NCBI GenBank assembly: GCA_041984235.1
Contig: JBHIYN010000001.1
Span: forward strand, 376,608-440,607
DNA length: 64,000 nt
Direction of reading: 5' to 3'
Origin: JBHIYN01 sp041984235
Lineage (GTDB): Bacteria; Pseudomonadota; Gammaproteobacteria; Ga0077536
Positions 54,736 through 63,873 of this stretch are shown piece by piece. The notes under the pieces are model-generated. The model did no database searches and was not told the DNA's origin. It worked only from the letters and a program-made list of their open reading frames with translations. Numbering within the stretch: position 1 is the first letter of the stretch; every line of letters begins with the position of its first letter. The position numbers and the translations under genes were made by a program.

Positions 54736-55401
54736 ATGACGATGGCCGAGGCCGGATACGCCGTGGTCTTCCAGGGCCGCATCGCCGAAGGCGCCGACCC
54801 GGACGCCGTCAAGGCCAACCTGGCGAAGCTGTTCAAGGCCGACGCCGCGCGCATCGAGAAGATGTTCTCCGGCCAGAAGGTCATCATCAAGAAGGGCCTC
54901 GACGCCGACGGCGCGCGCAAGTACAAGGCCGCCCTGGGCAAGGCCGGCGCGCTGGTCGACATCGTCGGCACGGCAGCGCAGGCGGCGGCCCCGGCAGCTC
55001 CGGCCGCGGCACCGCCGCCGGACCAGACGCCAGCTGCCGCACCGCCACCGCCCGCAGCGCCCGCGGACCGCGTCACGCCGCCCGCCGGTGAGGCGCCGCA
55101 AACCGTGCCGGCGGCGTTCGCCGGGACGGAGAGCCCGCCCGACGCGCTGGAGACCAGCCTTGCCGAGCCCGGCGAGACGCTGGTCGAGCACGCGCCGGTG
55201 GCGGCGCCGGACATCGCCACGGAGCATCTCTCCATGGCCGAGGCCGGGGTCACCCTGGTCGACGCCGAGCCGGTGCCGGAGCCGGAGTACGACCTCAGCG
55301 CGCTCGAGCTCGATCCACCGGGCACCACCCTCGTCGAGGCACAGAAGGTGACGCCGCCGGATTACGATTTCGACGGCCTCAGCGTCGCAGACAACGACTG
55401 A
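54736..55401 (+). CDS. Protein with L12-like N-domain and C-terminal LS(x)xGxTLV repeats
   Basis: 221 residues. The N-terminal ~65 residues (YAVVFQGRIAEGADPDAVKA, FKADAARIEKMFSGQ, IKKGLDADGARKY) belong to a small domain often seen at the head of membrane or repeat proteins. A Pro/Ala linker leads to three ~25-residue repeats near the C-terminus: LAEPGETLVEHAPVAAPD, MAEAGVTLVDAEPVPEPEYD and LDPPGTTLVEAQKVTPPDYD. No membrane segment. Function unknown. ATG chosen at 54736; ATG at 54742 is possible. Confidence 0.8.
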   Translation: MTMAEAGYAVVFQGRIAEGADPDAVKANLAKLFKADAARIEKMFSGQKVIIKKGLDADGARKYKAALGKAGALVDIVGTAAQAAAPAAPAAAPPPDQTPAAAPPPPAAPADRVTPPAGEAPQTVPAAFAGTESPPDALETSLAEPGETLVEHAPVAAPDIATEHLSMAEAGVTLVDAEPVPEPEYDLSALELDPPGTTLVEAQKVTPPDYDFDGLSVADND

Positions 55402-55505
55402 TTCGCCGCCACGCCGCGCCCGCGGCGCGCCCGGCGCGCAGACGGCCGGTCGCTGTGGTTCAATACCGCCCGCACCGAGACCGTCCCACCTGACGACAGA
55501 CTGCC

Positions 55506-57305
55506 ATGAGCCTGCTGCTGAATCCCCGTGACGTGGAGTTCGTGCTCTACGAACTGCTCGACGCCACCGCCCTGTGCACTACCGCGCGTTACGCCGAGCA
55601 CGATCGAGAGACCTTCGACGCCGTCATCGACGCCGCCCGCCGCCTCGCCGAGGACAAGTTCGCGCCGCACGCGGCGAAGCTGGATGCCAACGAGCCGCGT
55701 TTCGAGAACGGTCGGGTGCAGGTCATCCCCGAGCTCGAGGAGGCGGTCGCGGCCTACGTCGAGGGCGGTTTTACCGGCGTTGCCGCCGAGGCCGCCTGGG
55801 GCGGCATGCAGCTGCCATGGGTGGTGGCACAGGCAGCCTGCGCGTGGATCGCCGCCGCCGACGTCTCCGCCAATGCCTACGGCTTCCTCACCCATGCCGC
55901 GATCAACCTGCTCAGCGAGTTCGCCTCGGACGCGCAGAAGCAGCGTTACCTGGCGCCGCTGGTCGAGGGCCGGTACTTCGGCACCATGTGCCTGTCGGAG
56001 CCGCAGGCCGGCTCGTCGTTGTCCGACATCCTGGTGCGCGCCGAGCCGACCGACGCCGGCCATTACCTGATCAAGGGCACCAAGATGTGGATCTCGGGCG
56101 GCGAGCACGAGCTGTCCGAGAACATTGTGCACCTGGTGCTGGCCAAGATCCCGGGCGGCCCGCCGGGCGTGAAGGGCATTTCGCTGTTCATCGTGCCCAA
56201 GTACCGCGTCAACGAGGACGGCACGCGCGGCGAGCGCAACAACATCACGCTTGCCGGGCTCAACCACAAGATGGGTTTCCGCGGCACCACCAACACCGTG
56301 CTCGAATTCGGCGACGGCGGCGAGTGTCACGGCTGGCTGGTCGGCGAAGCGCACCGCGGCCTCGCCTACATGTTCCACATGATGAACGAGGCGCGCGTCG
56401 GCGTCGGCATGACGGCGACGGTGCTCGGCTATACCGGTTACCTGCACTCGCTCGACTATGCGCGCGAACGCCCGCAGGGGCGTCCCTCGGGCAGCAAGGA
56501 CCCGACCGCGCCGCAGGTGCCGATCGTCGAGCACGCCGACATCCGGCGCCTGTTGCTGGCGCAGAAGAGCGCCGCCGAGGGCGCCTTCGCGCTGGTGCTG
56601 CATTGTGCCTGGCTGCTCGACGTACAGCGCACCACCGACGATGCCGCTGAGCGCGAGCGGGTCGGCCTGCTGCTCGACATCCTCACCCCGATCGCCAAGT
56701 CGTGGCCGTCGGAGTTCTGTCTCGAGGGCAACAAGCACGCCATCCAGATCCTCGGCGGCTACGGCTACACGCGCGACTTTCCGCTCGAGCGCTTCTACCG
56801 TGACAACCGCCTCAACCCCATCCACGAGGGCACGCACGGCATCCAGGGCCTGGACCTGCTCGGACGCAAGGTCGCCATGCACGGCGGGGCGGCGTTCGCC
56901 GCGTTGCTGGACGAGTACCGCGCGACCCTGGCCGCGGCCGAGGGCGTGCCCCTGGTCGCCGAGTACCGCGCGGCACTGGGCGAGGCGATCGCCTGCCTGG
57001 AGACGACCACGCAGGCCATCCTCGCGGTGCGCGGGGCGGGCGAGGTCGATCGCGCGCTGGCCAACGCGACGACCTACCTCGATGCCTTCGGGCACGTCGT
57101 CATCGGCTGGACCTGGCTGCGCCAGGCGCTGGTCGCGGCGCGCGCGCTGGACGGCGCCGAGGGTGCGGAGCGCGATTTCTACCAGGGCAAGCTCGCCGCC
57201 TGCCAATATTTCTACCGTTACGAAATGCCGCGGGTGGCCGAGCGCTGCGCGCTGCTCGCGGCCTGTGACACGACCTGTCTCGACACCGCGCCGGCCTGGC
57301 TGTAA
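55506..57305 (+). CDS. Acyl-CoA dehydrogenase (FadE/DmdC-like, C-terminal extension)
   Basis: 599-residue FAD enzyme. The middle-domain FAD signature FGTMCLSEPQAGSSLSDI, MGFRGTTNTVLEFGD, and catalytic-Glu region FYRDNRLNPIHEGTHGIQG are intact. Length and a C-terminal ~150-residue extension place it in the large ~600-residue acyl-CoA dehydrogenase group that includes DmdC-like enzymes. It performs the alpha,beta-dehydrogenation step of beta-oxidation or related pathways. Paired with a CoA ligase 33 bases downstream. Confidence 0.92.
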   Translation: MSLLLNPRDVEFVLYELLDATALCTTARYAEHDRETFDAVIDAARRLAEDKFAPHAAKLDANEPRFENGRVQVIPELEEAVAAYVEGGFTGVAAEAAWGGMQLPWVVAQAACAWIAAADVSANAYGFLTHAAINLLSEFASDAQKQRYLAPLVEGRYFGTMCLSEPQAGSSLSDILVRAEPTDAGHYLIKGTKMWISGGEHELSENIVHLVLAKIPGGPPGVKGISLFIVPKYRVNEDGTRGERNNITLAGLNHKMGFRGTTNTVLEFGDGGECHGWLVGEAHRGLAYMFHMMNEARVGVGMTATVLGYTGYLHSLDYARERPQGRPSGSKDPTAPQVPIVEHADIRRLLLAQKSAAEGAFALVLHCAWLLDVQRTTDDAAERERVGLLLDILTPIAKSWPSEFCLEGNKHAIQILGGYGYTRDFPLERFYRDNRLNPIHEGTHGIQGLDLLGRKVAMHGGAAFAALLDEYRATLAAAEGVPLVAEYRAALGEAIACLETTTQAILAVRGAGEVDRALANATTYLDAFGHVVIGWTWLRQALVAARALDGAEGAERDFYQGKLAACQYFYRYEMPRVAERCALLAACDTTCLDTAPAWL

Positions 57306-57338
57306 GCGGCGCGCCATTCCCCGGGGAGAACGACGACC

Positions 57339-58964
57339 ATGACCAACGCAAGCGAGATCACGAACTACGAGCAGGCCCGCGCCGACTTCGACTGGGACCC
57401 GCCGGCGCGCTTCAATTTCGCGCGCGACGTGCTCGATCGCTGGGCCGCGAGCGATGGCGAGCGCGTGGCGATTGAATGGGTCGATGACGACGACAACCGC
57501 AAGACGCTCAGCTTTGCCGGCCTCTCGGCGCGTTCGCGCCAGCTGGCCAACGCGCTCGCCGCCGCCGGTGTTGCGCGCGGCGACACCGTGGTGCTGATGC
57601 TGGGACGCAACATCGAATGGTGGGAGATCGTGACCGCCTGTCTGCGCATGGGGGCAATCTGCTCGCCGGGGACCACCCAGCTTTCGCCCAAGGACATCGC
57701 CTACCGTATGAACGCGGCGCGCGCGGTGTGCTTCATCACCGATGCCGCCAACGCGACCAAGCTCGACGAGGTCGCGGACCAGTGCGAGACGCTGGCTGCG
57801 CGCATCCTGGTCGACGGTGAGCGCGACGGCTGGCTCTCTTACGACGCCATCGTCGACGCCGCCAGCGATGATTTCGAGACGGTGGACACCGCGTTCGACG
57901 AGGACGCCCTGTGCTACTTCACCTCCGGCACGACCGGCTATCCCAAGATGACCATCCACGCGCACGGCTACGGTCTCGCGCACCGCATCACCGGCAAGTA
58001 CTGGCTGGATCTCGGCCCCGGTGACCTGCACTGGAACATCAGCGACACCGGCTGGGCCAAGGCCGCTTATTCGAGCTACTTCGGACCCTGGAACCAGGGC
58101 GCGACCCTGTTCGTGCACCACACGCCGACCTTCGACCCGGTGAAGACACTGGAGCTGCTCGCCGCCCATCCGGTCACCACCATGTGCGGCGCGCCGACCA
58201 TCTACCGCATGCTGGTGCTGCAGGACCTGTCGAAGTACACCTTCCCGCACCTGCGCCACTGCGTCGGTGCCGGCGAGCCGCTCAACCCGGAGGTCATAGA
58301 GACCTGGAAGCGCGCCACCGGCATCGTCATCCGCGACGGCTACGGCCAGACCGAGACCGTGCTCGTGTGCGGCAACTTCCCGTTTCTCGAGCCGCGCTTC
58401 GGCTCCATGGGTAAGCCCATGCCGGGCATCGAGATGGCGATCATCGACAACGACGGCCGGCCGCTGGGCGCGGGCGAGGAGGGCGACATCGCCATTCGCG
58501 TCAAGCCGCAGCGCGCGCCCGGCCTGTTCATGGATTACCGCGGCGACCCGGAACGCTTTGCCGCCTGCTTCGTCGGCGACTGGTACATCACCGGCGACCG
58601 CGGCTACGTCGACGAGGACGGCTACTTCTGGTTCGTCAGCCGCGCCGACGACGTGATCCTGTCGGCCGGTTACCGCATCGGCCCGTTCGAGGTCGAGAGC
58701 GCGCTGATCGAGCACCCGGCGGTGGCCGAGTCGGCGGTCGTCGCCAGTCCCGACGAGACCCGCGGCGCGGTGGTCAAGGCCTTCGTCGTGCTGGCGCCCG
58801 GCTACACCCCCAGCGACGCGCTGGTCGAGGAGCTCAAGGAGCACGTCAAGAACGTCACCGCGCCGTACAAGTACCCGCGCCGCATCGAGTTCGTCGACGG
58901 TCTGCCGAAGACGGTCAGCGGCAAGATCCGGCGCGTCGAGCTGCGTGCGCGCGAGGACGGATGA
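57339..58964 (+). CDS. Medium-chain/aryl-type acyl-CoA synthetase (AMP-forming)
   Basis: 541 residues, ACS superfamily. A3-type P-loop FTSGTTGYPKMTIHAHGYG, A5 DGYGQTETV, A7 TGDRGYVDEDGY and A10 lysine in KTVSGKIRRVEL. Similar to ACSM-like enzymes that activate medium-chain or aryl acids to CoA thioesters. With the upstream dehydrogenase it could start a carboxylic-acid degradation route. GGGGAGAA ribosome site. Confidence 0.93.
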   Translation: MTNASEITNYEQARADFDWDPPARFNFARDVLDRWAASDGERVAIEWVDDDDNRKTLSFAGLSARSRQLANALAAAGVARGDTVVLMLGRNIEWWEIVTACLRMGAICSPGTTQLSPKDIAYRMNAARAVCFITDAANATKLDEVADQCETLAARILVDGERDGWLSYDAIVDAASDDFETVDTAFDEDALCYFTSGTTGYPKMTIHAHGYGLAHRITGKYWLDLGPGDLHWNISDTGWAKAAYSSYFGPWNQGATLFVHHTPTFDPVKTLELLAAHPVTTMCGAPTIYRMLVLQDLSKYTFPHLRHCVGAGEPLNPEVIETWKRATGIVIRDGYGQTETVLVCGNFPFLEPRFGSMGKPMPGIEMAIIDNDGRPLGAGEEGDIAIRVKPQRAPGLFMDYRGDPERFAACFVGDWYITGDRGYVDEDGYFWFVSRADDVILSAGYRIGPFEVESALIEHPAVAESAVVASPDETRGAVVKAFVVLAPGYTPSDALVEELKEHVKNVTAPYKYPRRIEFVDGLPKTVSGKIRRVELRAREDG

Positions 58965-59090
58965 GCGCCGTCGGGACCGGCGGGCATTGAACGGCGCTGC
59001 AGCGTGCAACCGCGGAGGTGACGCGCATCTGCAGATCATGAGACCTGTGCGCCGCGCACCGCGACGCCGGGTTCGAACGGGGGGGCCGGC

Positions 59091-60488
59091 TTGAGCCCGT
59101 CCGAGCCGCTCATCGACGAGCGCATGCGCCGTGCGACCATCGTCATGGTGATGCTGAACTCGGTGTCCACGGCGATGATGCTGACCGGGGTCAACGTGGC
59201 ATTGCCGGCGATGGCGCGCGATCTCGGCGTCGACGCCGTCACGCTGTCGTGGGTGCCGATGAGCTACCTGATGGCGAGCGCGGCCTTCGTGCTCGGCTTC
59301 GGCCGCCTGGCCGACATGTACGGGCGCAAGCGCCTGTACCTGATCGGCACCGCGGGGGTCATCGTGACCTCGATCCTGGCGGCCTGCGCGCAGAACGACG
59401 CGCAGCTCATCGGCGGCCGCCTGCTGCAGGGGATCTGCGCGGCCATGCTCTACGCGACCAACGTCGCGGTGATCTCCTCGGTGTTCCCGCCGGCGCGCCG
59501 CGGGCAGGCGATCGGCTACACGGTCTCGGCCATCTACCTGGGGCTGGCACTGGGGCCGTTCGTCGCCGGCTGGCTGATCGAGGCGCTGAGCTGGCGCGCG
59601 ACCTTCGTCATCCACGTGCCGCTGGCGCTGCTGGTGCTGCTGATCGGGTTACTGCGCCTGCCGGTCGAGTGGCGCGCGGACGAGCGCGGCAGCTTCGACG
59701 CGGCCGGCGCGGCGCTCTACGGCGTCGCCATCGTCATCCTCATGACCGGGGTGTCGAAGCTGCCGGGCGCAGTGGGTGTGTTGATGGTGGTTGGCGGCGG
59801 CCTGGGAATCTGGCTCTTCTTCCGGCACGAGCACCGCCATCCGCACCCGGTGTACGACGTCGGGCTGTTCTACACCAACCGCGTGTTCCTGATGTCCTGC
59901 CTGGCCTCGCTGGTGATGTACACCACGACCTTCGCCAACGTCGTGCTGGTCAGTCTCTACCTGCAGTACCTGAAGGGCGTGGCGCCGAGCACGGCGGGCC
60001 TGGTGATGATGGCGCAGCCGGCGGTGATGACGCTGATCTCGCCGTTTGCCGGGCGTCTCGCCGACCGCCGCGAGCCGCGCGTAATTGCCTCGCTCGGCAT
60101 GGGGCTGACCGCGCTGGGCCTGGCCCTGTTCGCTGCGCTGGACGCGGCCAGTCCGCTGTCCGCGGCGATCGCCAGCCTGGTCGTCACCGGGCTCGGCTTC
60201 AGCCTCTTCGCGACGCCCAATGCCAATGCCATCATGGGCGCGGTCGGCCGCAGTGACTACGGACGCGCGGCCGGCGCGACGGCGGTCATGCGGGTGGTCG
60301 GGCAGATGACCAGCATGGGCCTGGTGGCGATGATCTTCGCGCTGCTGCTCGGCCCGCGCGAGATCACGCCGGACCTGTACCCCGAGCTCGCGCACGCCAT
60401 CCGCCTGTGTTTCATGATCGGCGCCGGGCTGTGCGCGTGCGGCATCGCGCTGTCGCTGTCGCGCGGGCGCATGCACGCCACGGCCTGA
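59091..60488 (+). CDS. MFS transporter, DHA2 (14-TMS) drug:H+ antiporter-like
   Basis: 465 residues, inner-membrane, about 14 helices. DHA2 motif C-like and motif A: LADMYGRKRLYLIG; MTGVNVALPAMARDLGV near the N-terminus. Probable efflux of drugs or organic acids. TTG start at 59091 used; ATG at 59124 (MRRATIVMVML) is a plausible later start. Followed by another MFS gene with a 2-base gap. Confidence 0.88.
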   Translation: MSPSEPLIDERMRRATIVMVMLNSVSTAMMLTGVNVALPAMARDLGVDAVTLSWVPMSYLMASAAFVLGFGRLADMYGRKRLYLIGTAGVIVTSILAACAQNDAQLIGGRLLQGICAAMLYATNVAVISSVFPPARRGQAIGYTVSAIYLGLALGPFVAGWLIEALSWRATFVIHVPLALLVLLIGLLRLPVEWRADERGSFDAAGAALYGVAIVILMTGVSKLPGAVGVLMVVGGGLGIWLFFRHEHRHPHPVYDVGLFYTNRVFLMSCLASLVMYTTTFANVVLVSLYLQYLKGVAPSTAGLVMMAQPAVMTLISPFAGRLADRREPRVIASLGMGLTALGLALFAALDAASPLSAAIASLVVTGLGFSLFATPNANAIMGAVGRSDYGRAAGATAVMRVVGQMTSMGLVAMIFALLLGPREITPDLYPELAHAIRLCFMIGAGLCACGIALSLSRGRMHATA

Positions 60489-60490
60489 GC

Positions 60491-61663
60491 ATGTCGGCCC
60501 CGGCCAGCGTCCACCAGCGCGTGCTGCTGCCGCTGTACCTGCCGGCGATGCTGCTCGGTACGCCGGCCCAGGCCTCGTTCGTGCTGCTGCCGCTGTACGT
60601 GCTCGACCTCGGCGGCAGCGCGGCGGCGGCCGCCGCCGTGATCGGCTGGCGCGGCATCGGCATGATGGTGATGGACGTGCCCGCCGGCATGCTCGCCGCG
60701 CGTATCGGCGACAAGGCGGTGATGGTGCTGGCCGGGCTGATCGTCTCGATCGCGTTCTGCGCCTACGCGGTCAGCGACGAGATCGGCTGGTTCTACGTCA
60801 TCGCGTTCTTCAACGGCTGCGGCAGCAGCACCTTCCTGCTCGGCCGCATGGCGTGGATCTCGGGCACCCTGGCGGGGGCAGAGCGCGGGCGCGTGATCGC
60901 GATGATCGCGGGCAGTCTGCGCGCCACCGCGCTGATCGGGCCGCTGGCCGGCGGCGCGCTCGCACATGCCGTCGGCTATGCCGCGACCTTTGCCGTCGGC
61001 GCCGCCATGTGCGTCGCCGGGCTCGCCTGCATCATCGGTTTCGCCGCCCACGAACGGCCGGATGGCACACCGCTGGAATGGCACGCCATTCCGCGTCTCG
61101 GCTTCGAGTACCGGCGCGTGTTCGCCACCGCCGGCGTCGCCGCGATCAGCTTCATGCTGATGCGCGCGGCGCGCACCGTGCTGCTGCCGCTGGCCGGCGC
61201 GAGCCTGGGACTGGGCGCGGCCGCCATCGGCCTGGTGGTGTCGGTCTCGGCGGCGGTCGACGTGGCGCTCTTCTATCCCGCCGGCGTGCTCATGGACAAG
61301 CGTGGCCGGCGCGCGACCGCGGTGCCGAGCTCGTGCCTGTTCGCGCTCGGGCTGGCCGCCATCGGGGTGGTCGGGAGCTATCCCGGTCTGCTCGCGGTCG
61401 CGGTGCTGCTGGGCTTCGCCAACGGCCTGTCGACCGGCATCGTGATGACGCTGGGTACCGATCTCGCGCCGCCCGCGCGGCGCGGCGAGTTCCTCGGCCT
61501 GTGGCGCCTGCTGACCGACTGCGGCTCGGCCGCGGGACCGATGGTGATCAGCTCCGTGGTGGCCGTTGCGCCGCTCGGCATGGCGGCGCTCGCCGCCGGC
61601 GGACTCGGCGCGCTGGGCAGCTGGGTGGTGTATCGTTACGTCGAGGAAACGCTGCCGGGCTGA
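60491..61663 (+). CDS. MFS transporter (12-TMS)
   Basis: 390 residues, about 12 membrane helices, with the MFS loop motif IGDKAVMVLAG after helix 2 and MDKRGRRATAVPSS after helix 8. Substrate unknown. ATG at 60491, two bases after the preceding MFS stop, so translational coupling is likely. Ends 8 bases before the VOC gene. Confidence 0.87.
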   Translation: MSAPASVHQRVLLPLYLPAMLLGTPAQASFVLLPLYVLDLGGSAAAAAAVIGWRGIGMMVMDVPAGMLAARIGDKAVMVLAGLIVSIAFCAYAVSDEIGWFYVIAFFNGCGSSTFLLGRMAWISGTLAGAERGRVIAMIAGSLRATALIGPLAGGALAHAVGYAATFAVGAAMCVAGLACIIGFAAHERPDGTPLEWHAIPRLGFEYRRVFATAGVAAISFMLMRAARTVLLPLAGASLGLGAAAIGLVVSVSAAVDVALFYPAGVLMDKRGRRATAVPSSCLFALGLAAIGVVGSYPGLLAVAVLLGFANGLSTGIVMTLGTDLAPPARRGEFLGLWRLLTDCGSAAGPMVISSVVAVAPLGMAALAAGGLGALGSWVVYRYVEETLPG

Positions 61664-61671
61664 TCAGCGCA

Positions 61672-62085
61672 ATGCATTTCGATCACGTTCATCTCGACCA
61701 CGTCGTCCTGCGTGCGCGCGACGCGCGGCGGCTGGTCGATTTCTACCAGTCGCTGCTCGGAGCGAGCGTGGAGCGCGAGCTCGATATCGGACTGGTGCAG
61801 CTGCGTGTCGGCGACATCATCATCGACATCGTCGACAGCGACGCCGAGCTCGGCCGCCGCAAGGGCGGCCCGCCACAGGGCGGCCCCAACCTCGACCACT
61901 TCTGCCTGCGCGTCGAGCCGTTCGACGAGACGGCAATACGCGCGCACCTCGCCGCCTGCGGCGTGACCGGGTCGGACACGGTGGAGGTCTACGGCGCGGA
62001 GGGCTTCGGCCCCTCGATCTACGTCGACGATCCGGAAGGCAACACGGTGGAGCTCAAGGGGCCGGCGGTGCGGGGACTGGACTGA
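61672..62085 (+). CDS. VOC-family metalloprotein (glyoxalase/dioxygenase superfamily)
   Basis: 137 residues with the paired beta-alpha-beta-beta-beta modules of the vicinal oxygen chelate fold. Metal-ligand-like residues are His in HLDHVVLRA, His in DHFCLRV and Glu in NTVELKGPAV. Reaction unknown (glyoxalase I, resistance and dioxygenase enzymes share the fold). Last gene of the MFS-MFS-VOC set. Confidence 0.87.
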   Translation: MHFDHVHLDHVVLRARDARRLVDFYQSLLGASVERELDIGLVQLRVGDIIIDIVDSDAELGRRKGGPPQGGPNLDHFCLRVEPFDETAIRAHLAACGVTGSDTVEVYGAEGFGPSIYVDDPEGNTVELKGPAVRGLD

Positions 62086-62100
62086 GTCGCGGAACACGCT

Positions 62101-62136
62101 CGGGCCGGGAACCGTCTGTCGGGGGTCCCCGGCCCG
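62101..62136. terminator. Probable bidirectional hairpin between convergent VOC and DyP genes
   Basis: CGGGCCGGGAACC (62101-62113) pairs with GGTCCCCGGCCCG (62124-62136), 13 bp with one mismatch around a 10-base loop. There is no clear T-run, so factor-independent termination is unproven, but position between convergent genes fits. Confidence 0.45.
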
Positions 62137-62167
62137 AAACCGGGCCGTAGCCCGGCGTCGCGAATTT

Positions 62168-63529
62168 TCAGTCGGCCAGCGTCAAGAGGAACGGCAGGCT
62201 GGGCGTGTAGAAGTACTCCCCACCTCGAAGGGAGACGAACTCGCCGAAAGGTATACGTACCTTTTTCTTGCTACCCCAGGCTTGGGGCCAGTTCGGCCAG
62301 TCTTCCTCGTCGTGCTCGTCGTCGTCGCCTTGTGCGATCACGGGGTCAGGTCCCGTATTGCTTTTGAGAAAGTCGGGATTGTTGGCCCACCGCCGCTGGA
62401 TGAACTCGAACTGCCTGCGAATATCCGACTGGTAGCACATGAACAGGAGTCCGACGCCTCCGCTCGGTGGTTCGCTGGTCGCGTCGGTGTCTCCCCGGAC
62501 GCCGTACGTGATGCCACGTCGGGCGATTCTCCGTCGCTGCTCCTGGGCGACGATGTTGATCAAGAGGGGGACTTCGTTGCGCGGATTCGCTTTGCGGATA
62601 TGGGCGTGGAAGGGACAACGCCTGCCTTTCGGGTCGTCGTCGAAATCGAAATCAATCTTGTCGCCATCGGAGCCCTGCGCCTGGGCGTGTTTGACAACCG
62701 GGGTGCCGTCCTTGAACCGTCCGACAGCCATCGCGCCGGCAAGGTCGGGATTCATCCCGAGTTGGTCAGCGACACGCTCAACGGCTTCGTTGAATCCTCT
62801 GACGTCCTGTTCCAGCTTGCGAAACACCAGATAGGAACCAAATGCATTATCGAATCCGCGCTTCTTTTCCAGCACCAGGCCGAGGCGGGTGGTTTGATCG
62901 AAATCGGGATTGTCATCTGCGTCGGTCTGAACGAAGAAATTGGGCTGGCTGACCCCATCGCGATAGCCGAAGTGCTCGATGGCTTCTCCGTCCGCATTGC
63001 GTAGCTGGTTTCCCGGTTCCACGTGGACGACCGACGCACCCAGGCCCTCGATCTCCGCGCGAAGGGTTGCGACTTCGTTCGCCAGCTTGGTTTCATCTTC
63101 ATTGGCAATGATCACGAGCGCATGAAGCCGGTCCGCCGGGGTCGCGTACGCGGGCTCCCATGCCTGCGGGGCCGGATCATTCAGCTTGCTGCCGCGTTCC
63201 CGCATTCCTTTTCTGAAAGACTTGTCATCCGGGATCTCGAGACCCAGATGCTTGTAGCCCTCGGCACTCATCGAAAACGTGGTGAGTGTGTGACCGGTCG
63301 CGCCGCTATCCGTTTGCTGCTGCTGTCCGAAGGCGCTGGTGAATCGGGACCGGGCAGCCGTGGTGATCCATTGCTTCGCCTGGTGTACTTCGGCGCCGTG
63401 GAAATCCAGGAACACGTGGGCGGCGCGATTGCGACCGTGGCCTTTAAGTATGTTTCCCTGCAAATTCTTCAGGAACTGTTCCGCGTCGGCGTCATTGAGA
63501 TCCAGTGGATCGTGACGATGAATTGGCAT
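62168..63529 (-). CDS. DyP-type heme peroxidase
   Basis: 453 residues. The DyP signature GYRDG (188-192, catalytic Asp191), the proximal heme His310 in CPFHAHIRKANPR and the distal Arg in RRGITYG (about 338) are all present. It uses peroxide to oxidise dyes, phenols or other substrates; the long form resembles the classes D/C. GGAGG ribosome site eight bases before ATG (63529). Codons are visibly less G+C-rich than in neighbours. No signal peptide. Confidence 0.93.
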   Translation of the reverse strand: MPIHRHDPLDLNDADAEQFLKNLQGNILKGHGRNRAAHVFLDFHGAEVHQAKQWITTAARSRFTSAFGQQQQTDSGATGHTLTTFSMSAEGYKHLGLEIPDDKSFRKGMRERGSKLNDPAPQAWEPAYATPADRLHALVIIANEDETKLANEVATLRAEIEGLGASVVHVEPGNQLRNADGEAIEHFGYRDGVSQPNFFVQTDADDNPDFDQTTRLGLVLEKKRGFDNAFGSYLVFRKLEQDVRGFNEAVERVADQLGMNPDLAGAMAVGRFKDGTPVVKHAQAQGSDGDKIDFDFDDDPKGRRCPFHAHIRKANPRNEVPLLINIVAQEQRRRIARRGITYGVRGDTDATSEPPSGGVGLLFMCYQSDIRRQFEFIQRRWANNPDFLKSNTGPDPVIAQGDDDEHDEEDWPNWPQAWGSKKKVRIPFGEFVSLRGGEYFYTPSLPFLLTLAD

Positions 63530-63731
63530 GTCTGCATCCTCCGTTGATGTCCTAGCCGGTGCGCGTCTGACCGCCCCGCAACGACGTCCTGCGGCTTGGT
63601 CCAAAAAGAAGGCGCCCCTGGATTAGAACAGCATTGCTTAAGGAGGCGCCCGGATGCCCTGAATTGACCGCCGCCGCTAACTCATCCGGGGTAGGCCCGT
63701 TTGCGGGGCGACTGAACGGGTAGCCCCCGGC
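63530..63731. other. Intergenic region upstream of the DyP gene, no gene seen
   Basis: 202 bases with a repeated GGCGCCC element (63612-63618 and 63643-63649) around a less GC-rich TTAGAACAGCATTGCTTAAG. This may hold the DyP promoter on the minus strand, but no clear hexamer pair is visible. Confidence 0.35.
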
Positions 63732-63859
63732 CGAGCACGCGACGCGGCGCCCGGGACGCGCAGCAGCGTCGGAGGTGGAAAAAACCGGCGTGTGCGCGTA
63801 GCGAGCAGTGCCGTGCGCAAGGAGCCGCGCAGCGAACGACGAGACCTATCAGGCCGGAT
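63732..63859. repeat. Direct repeat unit 1 (about 128 bp)
   Basis: Begins CGAGCACGCGACGCGGCGCC and ends CGAGACCTATCAGGCCGGAT. It is almost identical to the copy at 63874-64000, with changes only in a short A-run (63779-63784) and near the 3' end. Between the copies, CCTATC-AGGCCG-GATAGG forms a perfect 6-bp hairpin. Confidence 0.8.
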
Positions 63860-63873
63860 AGGCGAGGCGTTCG

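Noticed and set aside
59070..59090. tRNA T-loop-like GGTTCGAAC
   Set aside because: No acceptor, D or anticodon arms can be drawn around it.
55362..59615. Very long antisense open frame (over 1,400 codons) on the minus strand opposite the acyl-CoA dehydrogenase and synthetase genes
   Set aside because: Typical shadow of high-GC coding DNA; product is Arg/His/Asp/Gly-rich with no domain, and both opposing genes have complete family motifs.
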